Assembly: GCA_035390885.1 (NCBI GenBank)
Contig: DAOOUW010000005.1
Coordinates: 1 to 64,000, forward strand
DNA length: 64,000 nucleotides
Reading direction: 5' to 3'
Source: JAOAFT01 sp035390885
GTDB lineage: Bacteria > Bacteroidota > Ignavibacteria > UBA10030
The notes beneath the pieces were generated by a model. That model was not told the DNA's origin, did no database searches, and worked only from the letters and a program-made list of their open reading frames with translations. Below are positions 16,050 through 25,551 of this stretch, one piece after another. Within the stretch, counting starts at the first letter, position 1; the number at the start of each line of letters is the position of its first letter. The position numbers were made by a program, and so were the translations under genes.

Positions 16050-18164
16050 ATGAAAAAAATTGTAATTCTAATGCTTCTATGCTTTTCTAATTTAATTTTA
16101 TATGCTCAATCAATTACCCCAGAAGAGCGAGAGATTATCGAGATTCAAAATACCCGTGAGATGGGAAATCAAAAATTACTTTCGTATCTCGCTCATCCGA
16201 ATGAAAAGATTCGCTGTCGTGCGCTTGTTGCAATTGCAAATATCGAAGACACCACCGCAATTCGCAATGTTATGGAAAAGCTTAGCGACGAAAATCCTGA
16301 CGTGAGAGCAATGGCAATATTTGCCTTGAGTTACATTGGAACCGATACTGTGAGCAAGCCTTTGTTCGATATGTTGTTGAAAGAAACGGATACCGATGTT
16401 CAAAAATCAATTCTCAATACGCTTGGATTTATTGGCTCGCCTTCGATTCTGGAATCGTTGACAGAGATGAAAACCAATCTTTTGAAGCGAGAATTACGGG
16501 ATGAACTTGCTCTATGTTATGGACGATATGCTCAGCGGGGGATAAGAACTGAACGAAGCGTGTGGCAATGTTTTTCGCTCCTTGAAGATACAAGCGCAAA
16601 TGTGCAGTCGAAAGCTCTCTATGCGTTGTGGTGTTTAGCGCCGTATGAAATGATCGATGTGGAAATTGCAAAACATGACGAGCTTTTAATATCTCTTGCT
16701 CATCATCCCGATCCTTATGTGCGGATGAATCTTGCGATGCTTCTAAGCCGTGCGCACGGAATGTATCGCGCCGCTATATTGGATTCGTTGGAGCTTTATG
16801 AATTCCGCACGACGAACGATTGGCGTGTATTAGTTCAAATTGTAAAAGCTCGCGCTGCACAGGTTACAGATGATCGCAATAATTTTTCTCGATTTGCAAA
16901 TTATATTCACCATTTTCAACCGTATGTTCAGGTTACCGCAGTGCAAAATCTTGCGCAAATACCGTCATCGGTGGTCATTGCTTCTGGTCTGGCTGATGCG
17001 GTAGCAAAAGAACTTACGACAATGGCGCTCGATACGACATACTCAGAAATGCTTCGAGGCGAAGCTCTTGTAACTCTCGGAAAATTATTTCCATACTATT
17101 TCGATAATAATGATTCGCTCTGGTTATCAATTCCCAGTTTAGCGATTCAAAGGAAGCGACTGGAAGCAATTGGTCAGAACATTTCGCAACGCCATCTCGA
17201 CACTTTGATTGCTCATCTGACTGATCCAAATATTAAGATTGCAATGGCTGCGTGGGATTATTCCAGAAATTTTGCAACCTTCCAGGCTCTACAGGCGTTA
17301 AAGTATGATTCCGCACGAGCGATGACGCTCTTTGGCGCCTTCTGCGATAAAGCTGAATATACAATGAAACGGGGCGACATCGCTCTTACCACAATCGTCG
17401 CTGATATTGCTGCTTCCCCTTCGACTGCATGGATTTTTATTCAAACGCCGTACCGACAACGAATGATAACGCTCTTTACGAATACGTATGCTTCACTCAA
17501 AAATAATCCAGAAGCAATTGAAGCAAGGCAATATATTCTTCGCGCATTGCAATACATTGGTAATGAATCCTGTGTGCCAATGCTGCAAAAAGAAGCTCAA
17601 GGAGACGATCCACGAATTCGCGGAGAGGCGTTGCAGACTCTAAGGTTCATAACAAAAAAGGATACATCGTTTGCAATTCTCAAAACGACGGCAAAACAAT
17701 CTTCCGCCATTGATTGGAAGTTATACAACAAACTATCTTCTCATCCAAAGGTAGAGGTTGAAACATCGAAAGGGAATTTTACAATCGAGTTGAATAAGCA
17801 AGCTGCGCCTATTACTGTTTTGTCTTTTGTTCAGTTGGTGCAGAAAAAATTCTATAATGGATTGACGTTCCATCGAGTTGTGCCGTGTTTTGTGATTCAG
17901 GGCGGCGATCCGCGCGGCGATGGATGGGGTGGACCGGGCTATACGCTTCACACGGAAATCTATCCGATTCAGTTCGATGAAGGTTCTTGTGGAATGGCGA
18001 GCGCTGGAAAAGATACGGAAGGGAGTCAATTTTTTATTACGCAGGTACCTGTTCCTCACCTTGACGGTCGCTACACGCAGTTCGGAAAAGTTGTGTCTGG
18101 AATGGACGTTGTGAATACAATTATGGTTGGCGATAAGATTCTCTCAGCGCGTGTGATACAATAA
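16050..18164 (+). CDS. exported HEAT-repeat protein fused to a cyclophilin-type peptidyl-prolyl isomerase
   Basis: The 704-residue protein has a signal peptide (IVILMLLCFSNLILYAQS). Tandem HEAT-like helical repeats follow (about 30-560; for example KIRCRALVAIANIEDTTAIR and PDVRAMAIFALSYIG). A complete cyclophilin domain occupies about 569-704, with VEVETSKGNFTIEL, FHRVVPCFVIQGGDPRGDG and SQFFITQVPVPHLDGRYT. The catalytic Arg (FHR), the Phe/Gln patch (FVIQGG) and SQFF are intact, so it should be an active proline isomerase. The HEAT array probably presents client proteins in the periplasm. AGAGGTTAGT precedes the ATG. It stands last in the PLD/tatD run and is followed by a repeat cluster. Confidence 0.9.
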   Translation: MKKIVILMLLCFSNLILYAQSITPEEREIIEIQNTREMGNQKLLSYLAHPNEKIRCRALVAIANIEDTTAIRNVMEKLSDENPDVRAMAIFALSYIGTDTVSKPLFDMLLKETDTDVQKSILNTLGFIGSPSILESLTEMKTNLLKRELRDELALCYGRYAQRGIRTERSVWQCFSLLEDTSANVQSKALYALWCLAPYEMIDVEIAKHDELLISLAHHPDPYVRMNLAMLLSRAHGMYRAAILDSLELYEFRTTNDWRVLVQIVKARAAQVTDDRNNFSRFANYIHHFQPYVQVTAVQNLAQIPSSVVIASGLADAVAKELTTMALDTTYSEMLRGEALVTLGKLFPYYFDNNDSLWLSIPSLAIQRKRLEAIGQNISQRHLDTLIAHLTDPNIKIAMAAWDYSRNFATFQALQALKYDSARAMTLFGAFCDKAEYTMKRGDIALTTIVADIAASPSTAWIFIQTPYRQRMITLFTNTYASLKNNPEAIEARQYILRALQYIGNESCVPMLQKEAQGDDPRIRGEALQTLRFITKKDTSFAILKTTAKQSSAIDWKLYNKLSSHPKVEVETSKGNFTIELNKQAAPITVLSFVQLVQKKFYNGLTFHRVVPCFVIQGGDPRGDGWGGPGYTLHTEIYPIQFDEGSCGMASAGKDTEGSQFFITQVPVPHLDGRYTQFGKVVSGMDVVNTIMVGDKILSARVIQ

Positions 18165-18171
18165 TATTTCT

Positions 18172-18640
18172 CACGGGTGAACCCGTGGGCTGCAGATAGT
18201 TTCCGTTACTTATTGATTCTGTGGTGGCTTCGATACGAGATAGCGCTCTACTCAACCAATCGTCAGGGAATCGGTTGCCGAGGTGCCGTAAGGCATATCG
18301 AGGCAACAGTCTTTGCAAGTTTCAAATGCATAATTTGGGTAAACTTTTGGTTCTTTTCTTTCAAGAGAAAAGAACAAAGAATGATGAATTAAATGTAAAG
18401 GAAAGTAAAAACACGAAGCAGAAAGGAAACATCCAGTCCTTCGGACACCCCTCTAAAAGAGGGGAATAATTCCCCTTCACAGAAGGGGTGTCAACCGAAG
18501 GTTGACGGGGTAGTCTATCAATGTGGTGGCTTCGATACGAGCTATCGCTCTACTCAGCCACCGTCAGAGAATCGGTTGCCGCGGTGCACGAAAGTAGTTT
18601 TCACCCACGGATGAACTCGTGGATTACATAAATAATTTTC
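18172..18640 (+). repeat. composite intergenic repeat R1 (hairpin modules A, B, C, D)
   Basis: The 592-bp gap 18165-18756 is almost wholly repeat. It holds module B, a CACGGG-TGAA-CCCGTG hairpin (18172-18187); module A, the double-hairpin unit starting GGTGGCTTCGATACG (18223 to about 18340; left hairpin decayed); module C, GTTCTTTTCT-N6-AGAAAAGAAC (18350-18375); module D, a run of CCCCTCT/AGAGGGG, CCCCTT/AAGGGG and GTCAACC/GGTTGAC hairpins (about 18431-18516); a second, partial module A (18525 to about 18594); and a diverged module B (18604-18618). The stretch from about 18270 to 18594 is nearly identical to 25640-25968. Short frames inside it are not genes. Confidence 0.85.
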
Positions 18641-18756
18641 CTTCAGTTGCCATCTAAGCTCGGTTTCTAAGGCTTCGTAAAGTGGGATTGAAGCAACAGT
18701 CTATGGTAGTTTCTACTGCAGCATTCGAGTCAAATAAATTGTCGGAGAAAGAGAAT

Positions 18757-20808
18757 ATGAAACACATCAATTATATCTTTATTGTTATCTGTATAATATC
18801 TCAGGTTTTATATGGACAGGCAGATTCGATTATTGTGTTTGATGATGGAATTGCATTGTTGAGGTCTGGACCGCTCGCAAGCGATGTTGGCGCACGAACA
18901 GAGTACCATTATCTTCCTGAAGCAGCGCCGCGCTCTCAGTGGGTTGTCTCCACATTTCGATATACGCTTCCTGCTTCCTGGTTCATTCAAACAGTCGATG
19001 GTGAAAAATCAATTTATCAGCGGAATATCAACAACGAGCGCCACTGGCATCCGATGGTGGTATCCGGCAATAATCTCTGGCGTTCCTATACTGTAACCTG
19101 TCGGATGAAGCCGTCGTCCAATGAGCGTCAGAGCGGATTGATTTTTCAGTACCAACACGATCGACAATATAATATCTTTTGCATTGAAGATGGAAAACTA
19201 CGATTAAAACAAATTGCGCATTCGACATCCTTTAGAACGTTGAATGAAAAAATCCTTGCGGAAAAAGAATTTGTTGGCGCTGAACATTCCTGGATAACAA
19301 TGACGGTGAAAGTGGATGCAAATCGTATTCTGGCATGGACAAATGGCGGCGATACGCTTTCCGCGGCCGATACGCTCTATAAACACGGGAAGATTGGCTT
19401 GCTTGCCGATGCTCCCACTGCCTTTAATTCTATTTCTGTAAAGATGAGTAAGTCGAATCTCGAACAATTCAATTTAGAATGCAAAACTGCTGCTGAGGGA
19501 GAAAAAATGCTTCAGCAGAAGCAGCCTCAAATGAAGCTCTGGAAAAAGATTTCAACCGAAGGATTTGGCACCGGAAGGAATTTAAGATTTGGAGATCTTG
19601 ATAATGACGGAAAGGTCGACGTGCTGGTTGGTCAGGTGGTGCATTACGGGCCAAAAGATGCCAACAGTGAACTCTCCTGTCTTACTGCAATGACGCTCGA
19701 CGGAAAAATTCTGTGGCGCATTGGCGCTCCGGATCCATGGAAAACAATTCTGACGAATGATGTTGCATTCCAGATACACGATATAGATCACGATGGTAAA
19801 GCCGAAGTAATTTATTGTATGAATCAAGAACTTATCATAGCGGATGGATCGACTGGAGCGACAAAGCTCAAAACTCCAACACCATTACGACCTGGAGGCG
19901 CAGCGCCAGCGGCGGGCTTGACGAAGTTCAAGAGGATTCTTGGCGATTGTATTTTCTTTTGTGATTTGAAGGGAGAAGGTTGGCAGTCTTCGATTATTGT
20001 AAAAGATCGATATACCTCGCTCTGGGCTTTTGATAAAAATCTTCATCTGTTGTGGAGCGCGCAGTGCAACACAGGACATTATCCTTATGCATACGATATT
20101 GATAACGATGGCAAAGATGAAGTAATGATGGGATATACGTTGTTCGACGATAATGGTAAAAAATTATGGTCTCTCGATTCTACTTTGAGCGATCACGCCG
20201 ATGGCGTGGCAATTATGAAACTCAAAAAAAATGCGCCGCCAGTAATTCTATGCGCTGCAAGCGATGAAGGAATGATTTTCATCAGCGCTGATGGAAAAGT
20301 TCTTAAACATCATTACAATGGACATATTCAAAATCCCGTTGTTGCAAATTTCAGAGACGACTTACCTGGTCTGGAAGTTGTCTCGGTGAATTTTTGGGCG
20401 AATCAAGGAATTATTCAATTCTATGATTCCGATGGTTCGGTGTACTATGAGTTCGAGCCAACACAGTATGGAAGTATGTGCACGCCTGTGAACTGGACAG
20501 GGAAGACAGAAGAATATGTACTCCTTAATGCCAATGTTGATGAAGGCGGACTTTACGATGGGTGGGGAAGAAGGGCGCTGTTATTTCCTGACGATGGCCA
20601 TCCGGATATGTGCTGCACAGCTTTCGATGTTTATGGCGATTGCCGAGATGAAATAATTGTTTGGGATCCGCATGAAATTTGGATTTACACACAGAGCGAC
20701 AATCCAAAGCAAGGAGTTCTCTACAAGCCATATCGCAATCCATTATGGAATGAATCGAATTATCGCGCCAATGTGTCCATCCCCGAGGAGTTGATGAAGT
20801 CGAAATAA
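18757..20808 (+). CDS. secreted lectin-like/FG-GAP repeat protein, possibly a polysaccharide lyase relative
   Basis: The protein has 683 residues from the ATG at 18757, the start that exposes a signal peptide (YIFIVICIISQVLYGQ); an upstream in-frame start lies in the repeat region. Residues about 40-245 look like a concanavalin/DUF1080-like sandwich (SGLIFQYQHDRQYNIFCIED). Residues about 265-660 carry calcium-binding-type FG-GAP repeats: FGDLDNDGKVDVLVG, DIDHDGKAEVIYC and DIDNDGKDEVMMG. The end, YRNPLWNESNYRANVSIP, resembles the propeller end of family 11 rhamnogalacturonan lyases. An extracellular pectin-type role would fit the window, but catalytic residues cannot be assigned. Confidence 0.7.
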   Translation: MKHINYIFIVICIISQVLYGQADSIIVFDDGIALLRSGPLASDVGARTEYHYLPEAAPRSQWVVSTFRYTLPASWFIQTVDGEKSIYQRNINNERHWHPMVVSGNNLWRSYTVTCRMKPSSNERQSGLIFQYQHDRQYNIFCIEDGKLRLKQIAHSTSFRTLNEKILAEKEFVGAEHSWITMTVKVDANRILAWTNGGDTLSAADTLYKHGKIGLLADAPTAFNSISVKMSKSNLEQFNLECKTAAEGEKMLQQKQPQMKLWKKISTEGFGTGRNLRFGDLDNDGKVDVLVGQVVHYGPKDANSELSCLTAMTLDGKILWRIGAPDPWKTILTNDVAFQIHDIDHDGKAEVIYCMNQELIIADGSTGATKLKTPTPLRPGGAAPAAGLTKFKRILGDCIFFCDLKGEGWQSSIIVKDRYTSLWAFDKNLHLLWSAQCNTGHYPYAYDIDNDGKDEVMMGYTLFDDNGKKLWSLDSTLSDHADGVAIMKLKKNAPPVILCAASDEGMIFISADGKVLKHHYNGHIQNPVVANFRDDLPGLEVVSVNFWANQGIIQFYDSDGSVYYEFEPTQYGSMCTPVNWTGKTEEYVLLNANVDEGGLYDGWGRRALLFPDDGHPDMCCTAFDVYGDCRDEIIVWDPHEIWIYTQSDNPKQGVLYKPYRNPLWNESNYRANVSIPEELMKSK

Positions 20809-21248
20809 AACTCCCTGATAATTGTCTCGACTGTGTAACCGTTCTAACAGGGAAGCTCGGACGACTTTTGGGTTCGCAATTCCATAGTTATGATTGACAA
20901 TAGTTTGGAATCGGTTTATATTTTACGCGATGAATGAAAGCAAACTACAGAGGGAAGTGGTGGTGAGAAATTTAAGTGCGAGGATATTTTCAACAATGCT
21001 AAAAATTCAATTATTTAATAGCAATTCTTAAAGTTTATTAAAACTTTATTATACAAAATATTGTTAAACATTTATAACATGAGAGACAAAATATGGACGG
21101 CATTCTAAAAACTTCAATTATAAAAGATTCAATAAATGCTTAAAATTGCTTGCTTAATGGATTTGACAAGTTCTGCGCATTTGGTCTTGTAAGAGTGCCT
21201 TGTAGCTATATACTTTAACTAAAATTGCAATAAAAGGTGATTACAAAG
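20809..21248 (+). other. AT-rich intergenic stretch at the left edge of the AlbA_2/BRCT island
   Basis: This 440-bp gap is clearly more AT-rich than the flanking genes. It holds one good promoter (20894-20922) and a 33-codon frame directly after it (20930-21031, MNESKLQREVV start) that has no ribosome site and no recognisable family. I see no repeats or RNA genes in the rest. Confidence 0.5.
20894..20922 (+). promoter_or_regulatory. sigma70-type promoter upstream of the AlbA_2/BRCT island
   Basis: TTGACA (20894-20899), a 17-bp spacer and TATATT (20917-20922) form a near-consensus promoter. The start would fall near 20929, right at a short 33-codon frame and 320 bp upstream of the AlbA_2 gene. 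It is the only strong promoter seen ahead of this island. Confidence 0.6.
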
Positions 21249-22433
21249 ATGATTACAACAAACATTGACCAAATTACTGAAGAGGATTTGCAAGCCTTAA
21301 TAAATAATGCGATCTCAGAGGGGAAGACCATAGAATACAAACAATCTTTACCAGGAAATTCAGATGCAGATAAAAAAGAATTCGTTGCTGATATTTCGTC
21401 TTTTGCAAATGCCAGTGGTGGTGACCTGATATTTGGTATCCTTGAAGATAGGGACACAGGATTGCCTGTAACATTAGAGGGTTTAACAATTGCGAATGTT
21501 GACCAGGAAATTATCAGATTGGACAGCATAATACGAGATGGAATTGAACCACGAATTATAGGAATAGTCATTAAACCGGTTAAGTTATCGAATTCAAAAA
21601 CAGCTATAGTAATTAGAGTGCCTAAGAGTTGGATTAGCCCTCATCGTGTCTCTTTCAAAGGTCACGATAAATTTTACTCCAGAAGCACTAATGGGAAATA
21701 TCCGATGGATGTTGCCGAATTGAGAATAGCGTTTAATTTGTCGGAAACGGTAACGGAAAGGATTAGAAAGTTTAGAGAAGATAGAATATCAAAGATTTAT
21801 GCCAATGAAACTCCAGTGCCATTTAATGACACTGCCAAAATAGTTCTACATTTAATACCTATTATTTCGTTTCATCCTGGACAAAGTTATGAAATAAATA
21901 AAATAGCCCTTCATCCTGAACAAATGCGTCCAATACTTTACCCCATATTTGTTCATCACAGATATAACCTTGATGGATTTTTAACTTTCGATAGTGAAGA
22001 ACAAGAGAAATCAAGTTCTTATGTGCAACTCTTTAAGAATGGAATTATCGAGGCTGTAGAGGGACATTTGCTTGACCCTGCTTTTAACCAAGGAAAATTG
22101 TGGATTCCTATAAGTTCCTTCGAGAAAAGTTTGATTCAATCACTCTCCGAATATCTCTCAGTTCTTCAAACATTAAATGTTGAGTTACCAGTCTTTATCT
22201 TTATGTCCCTTCTTGGTGTTAAAGGATATTCGAAGGATGATTTTCATAGTCATTTATTAAGAAGTCCCTATCCGATTGATAGAAATGTTTTAATGCTACC
22301 GGAGATTGTTATTGAAAGTTATGATGTTAGAGCGCAGGACGTTTTAAGACCTTGTTTTGATTCTATTTGGAATGCTTGTGGATTCCCAAGATCATTAAAT
22401 TATAATGAAGCTGGAGAATGGGTAGGTAGATAA
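21249..22433 (+). CDS. AlbA_2 (Schlafen-like) domain protein
   Basis: The 394-residue protein begins at the ATG at 21249, preceded by AAAGGTGA at good spacing; a GTG four codons upstream lies inside that ribosome site. The N-terminal half is an AlbA_2 domain: EGKTIEYKQSLPG near residue 30, FVADISSFANASGGDLIFGI near 45-65, and the RVSFKGHDKFYSRSTNGKYPM segment near 135-155. Such proteins are annotated as putative transcriptional regulators or nucleic-acid-binding proteins and recur in defence and accessory islands. The C-terminal half is unlike the usual winged-helix end and is not recognised. It lies in the AT-rich island with a BRCT gene 136 bp downstream. The function is unknown. Confidence 0.75.
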   Translation: MITTNIDQITEEDLQALINNAISEGKTIEYKQSLPGNSDADKKEFVADISSFANASGGDLIFGILEDRDTGLPVTLEGLTIANVDQEIIRLDSIIRDGIEPRIIGIVIKPVKLSNSKTAIVIRVPKSWISPHRVSFKGHDKFYSRSTNGKYPMDVAELRIAFNLSETVTERIRKFREDRISKIYANETPVPFNDTAKIVLHLIPIISFHPGQSYEINKIALHPEQMRPILYPIFVHHRYNLDGFLTFDSEEQEKSSSYVQLFKNGIIEAVEGHLLDPAFNQGKLWIPISSFEKSLIQSLSEYLSVLQTLNVELPVFIFMSLLGVKGYSKDDFHSHLLRSPYPIDRNVLMLPEIVIESYDVRAQDVLRPCFDSIWNACGFPRSLNYNEAGEWVGR

Positions 22434-22569
22434 ATGTTCTGGAGGCAATTTACTATATGTGGTAGTCGCTTTGCATTTTTTCAAATATCGAAAACAATAT
22501 GGTATGGCATTGCAATTTCAAGTTGTTTGAAATATAAGTTGTGAGTAAAAATTCTTGGTGGAGATTTTT

Positions 22570-23460
22570 ATGAAAAACGATATTTCAGATTTAGATGATA
22601 ATGGTCAGCCTAATAATCCTGCATTTAATTGGAGAAGAAATAGAAATAAAATTGCTTCAAGCCTGATAGGAATATTATCTGGACTTACCGTTGATAATGA
22701 ATTAAGCGACACCGAAATATTTTTTTTACAAAATTGGCTCGATAATCAAGATGTAAAAAGGGGAGATTTATATGATATTTATGAAGAAATAAATATCATA
22801 TTACAGGATGGAATAATTACATCAGAAGAAAGAGAAGGACTAATCTTGATGCTTAATGATTGCATTGAATATAGTCCAAGAATCATTGATACAGATTCAT
22901 CTATAAATGAATTTATAGGTTTTTTAAAAGGAATTACTGGTGATAATGAAATATCTCAGGAAGAATTTTCCAAACTAAGAGATTATTTATCAAAATATAA
23001 TCACATTCTGAACAAATGGCCGTTTGATTTATTATATCAGGCGATTAATGATATATTACACGATAATAATATTTCAAAATCAGAGTTAATGGAATTGTGT
23101 TCGTTAATTCAACAGGTTACTGGAACAAGTTTTACAAAATATGGCGATGCTATTGGTGGGGCAACAACAATGTTTGATGCACCTGTCCCAACTTTTAGCG
23201 AGAAAAATGTTTGTCTAACAGGTCAATTTATTTCAGGTACTCGTAGTGCTATCAAAAAACAAATTGAATCGTTGGGAGCTATTCTGCAGGAAAATGTAAC
23301 GCTTAAAACAGATATACTTATTATTGGCACTTTATCAAGTCGTGATTGGATTCATACATCTACTGGAAGAAAAATTGAGAAAGCAATCGAACTGAAAAAG
23401 TCCGGTCATGATTTGATTATTACAAATGAACGAGTTGCTTTATTGAATTCGAGCTTGTGA
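22570..23460 (+). CDS. BRCT-domain protein with N-terminal helical A-B-A-B repeats
   Basis: The 296-residue protein begins at the ATG at 22570, placed by the GGTGGAG site. The C-terminal part (about 205-296) is a BRCT domain of the DNA-ligase/RFC type: EKNVCLTGQF, IESLGAILQENVTLKTDILI and the conserved Trp in SSRDWIHTSTGRKIEKA. The N-terminal 200 residues alternate two helical units. LxGLTVDNELSDTE and LKGITGDNEISQEE form one pair; INIILQDGIITSEE and INDILHDNNISKSE form the other, a TerB- or EF-hand-like pattern. BRCT proteins of this kind often occur in phages and accessory islands. DNA binding is inferred; the pathway is unknown. Confidence 0.75.
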   Translation: MKNDISDLDDNGQPNNPAFNWRRNRNKIASSLIGILSGLTVDNELSDTEIFFLQNWLDNQDVKRGDLYDIYEEINIILQDGIITSEEREGLILMLNDCIEYSPRIIDTDSSINEFIGFLKGITGDNEISQEEFSKLRDYLSKYNHILNKWPFDLLYQAINDILHDNNISKSELMELCSLIQQVTGTSFTKYGDAIGGATTMFDAPVPTFSEKNVCLTGQFISGTRSAIKKQIESLGAILQENVTLKTDILIIGTLSSRDWIHTSTGRKIEKAIELKKSGHDLIITNERVALLNSSL

Positions 23461-23481
23461 ATTTAATGAATGGAGGCAAAT

Positions 23482-25548
23482 ATGAAACGTTTTATGTTAG
23501 CAATATTGCTTGTGTTTACGTGGGAGAGCGAAACATTTTCCCAGTGGGTTTGTGCAAGTGGCGCTGGCTCAGGAAAACACACATGCGTTGCATTGAATTC
23601 CACAAGTTTATTTGCAGGTACAGAGTTTGGCGGAGTCATCCGCTCGACGAATGCAGGCGAGAGCTGGATTCCAATGGATTATCTTCCATCACAGCTTCCG
23701 ATTTACAGCATCGCCAATGATGGCGCAAGTATCTACGCTGGGAAATACGGAGGCGTTCTTTGGTCATCCAACAATGGATTGACCTGGACGGAAATCAAAG
23801 ATGGCTTACCGCAATCGAAGGTTAGCGCGCTTAATATCCTCGAACCCTATATTTTTGCTGCAACACTCGATAGCGGTGTATTCAGATTACCGCTTGGCGG
23901 CGAGCGCTGGAGTTCAGTCAGTCTGGATTCTTTCCATCTCGATGTTTACTCGATGGGAGTTGCAGGTTCCTATATTTTCACGTGCATTCACGATAGTTTA
24001 TTTCGTTCTAGCGATTTTGGCAGCCATTGGGATTTTTTGGCACGGATGAATATCGATTGTTTTGCTTCCGCGGGTACATTCCTATTTGCAGGGAATAGTC
24101 TTGGCGCATACCGCTCAACGGATTTCGGCTCGAGCTGGGACGAAATAACTGCTGGTCTGCCAGAAAGTTGGATTAGAGCAATTGCAGCAAATGATAGATT
24201 TCTTTTTGTTGGTACTTATAGACATGGATTGTGCGTTTCCACCGATAACGGAAATACTTGGAATCAACTTCCCGTCGCTTCGACAGATTCTGCAAACGGA
24301 ATTATTGCCATAGCGGTCGGTCAAGATTCTCTTCTTGTGTCGACTGTTGCTGGTGTATTTTTTTCGAAAGATGCCGGCGCAACATGGAGCAGAGGCAATG
24401 GCAACTTGGGGAAAAAATATGTTTGGCAGTTTGCTCCAATGAATGACTATTTGTTTGCCGGTACCGATTATGGCGTTTATTGTTCGGTAGACTCGGGAAA
24501 AAACTGGTCATGCGTTGTCAGGAGCGAAAAGGTTTTCGGTGAGCGCATTGTGAATCTTTTTACTAATGGGAATTATCTTTATGCAGTAAATAACTATGCT
24601 GAAATGTTTCGTACCGAAGACAATGGAGTGCATTGGCGCCGCATCGTGAATGCATGGACAAAATATACATGTTTTACAGTAAGCGAAGGTTCCCTTTTTG
24701 CAGGAACTGCATTCGATGGCGTGCTGCAATCAACGAATGATGATTCAGTGTGGGTTAAGGTTAACGAGGGACTTCCAGATTTGAAGATATCCAACTTAAC
24801 TTCGATAGGTTCTGTTCTTTTCGTTGCAACAGATGCAGGAATTTTCAAAACGATGAATCGAGGGGTTCGTTGGGAGCCGGTTACACAATTAGGAAGTTTA
24901 CAGGCATCCATCCTGCAGGCTTCTGGATCATTTATTTTTGCAGGAAATTCAAGCGATTCGCTCTTCTTTTCCTCTGACACTGGAGTCCATTGGAAGCGCA
25001 TCGAAGAGGAATTACCAAACTTAAAAATTGAAGCTATTGCCGAGAGCGATGGAAATATTTTTGTTGCGCTTAAGAATTCTGGAATTTACTTATCATCGGA
25101 TGGCGCTAATTCATGGAACGCCGTTACTGAAGAATATACGTTGACCAACGTTTGGACTCTTGCCACTCAGAATGATCAACTCTTTGCTGGTACCGGCGGT
25201 AATGGCGTCTGGCGGCGTCCATTATCGGAGATGCTTTCGTCGGTTGAAAACAATCGAAACAATGTCCCATCGCATTTTGTACTTCGACAGAATTATCCCA
25301 ATCCATTCAATCCCACAACAACCATTGAATACCAATTGCCAGAAGCATCCAAAGTAACGATGAAGGTTTATGACATACTTGGAAGAGAAGTAGCAACGTT
25401 AGTTGATGATGAAGTAAAAGCAGGTTATCACATAGCAACATTCGATGGCTCGAAGCATGCAAGTGGAATTTACTTTGTAAGAATGACAGCGCAAGGCAGT
25501 GATGCAAAACCGTATTTTAAGACAATGAAAATCGTGTTGATGAAGTAA
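23482..25548 (+). CDS. T9SS-exported BNR/sortilin-type beta-propeller protein
   Basis: The 688-residue protein starts at the ATG at 23482 after a TGGAGG site, with a signal peptide (LAILLVFTWESETFSQ). Many repeats of the form LFAGTxxGG(V)xRSTNxGxSW run from about 40 to 590 (for example SLFAGTEFGGVIRSTNAGES, SGIYLSSDGANSWNAV), the BNR/Ycf48-like propeller pattern. It ends in a T9SS tail with NYPNPFNPTTTIEYQLP, YDILGREVATLV and SGIYFVRM (about 605-688). Such propellers are common extracellular proteins of Ignavibacteria, with no proven enzymatic role. GC content returns to the window norm here, unlike the two genes upstream. Confidence 0.8.
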   Translation: MKRFMLAILLVFTWESETFSQWVCASGAGSGKHTCVALNSTSLFAGTEFGGVIRSTNAGESWIPMDYLPSQLPIYSIANDGASIYAGKYGGVLWSSNNGLTWTEIKDGLPQSKVSALNILEPYIFAATLDSGVFRLPLGGERWSSVSLDSFHLDVYSMGVAGSYIFTCIHDSLFRSSDFGSHWDFLARMNIDCFASAGTFLFAGNSLGAYRSTDFGSSWDEITAGLPESWIRAIAANDRFLFVGTYRHGLCVSTDNGNTWNQLPVASTDSANGIIAIAVGQDSLLVSTVAGVFFSKDAGATWSRGNGNLGKKYVWQFAPMNDYLFAGTDYGVYCSVDSGKNWSCVVRSEKVFGERIVNLFTNGNYLYAVNNYAEMFRTEDNGVHWRRIVNAWTKYTCFTVSEGSLFAGTAFDGVLQSTNDDSVWVKVNEGLPDLKISNLTSIGSVLFVATDAGIFKTMNRGVRWEPVTQLGSLQASILQASGSFIFAGNSSDSLFFSSDTGVHWKRIEEELPNLKIEAIAESDGNIFVALKNSGIYLSSDGANSWNAVTEEYTLTNVWTLATQNDQLFAGTGGNGVWRRPLSEMLSSVENNRNNVPSHFVLRQNYPNPFNPTTTIEYQLPEASKVTMKVYDILGREVATLVDDEVKAGYHIATFDGSKHASGIYFVRMTAQGSDAKPYFKTMKIVLMK

Positions 25549-25551
25549 GGA

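Noticed and set aside
18177..18469. Short plus-strand frames inside repeat R1
   Set aside because: They translate the hairpin repeats, have no ribosome sites, and the same frames recur only because the repeat recurs.
20930..21031. 33-codon frame after the strong promoter at 20894
   Set aside because: It has no ribosome site and no similarity that I can recognise; it may be a relic, and is kept only as a note.
21163..21191. TTGACA at 21163 as the promoter of the AlbA_2 gene
   Set aside because: The hexamer 17 bp downstream (CTTGTA) is a poor -10 match; not strong enough to list.
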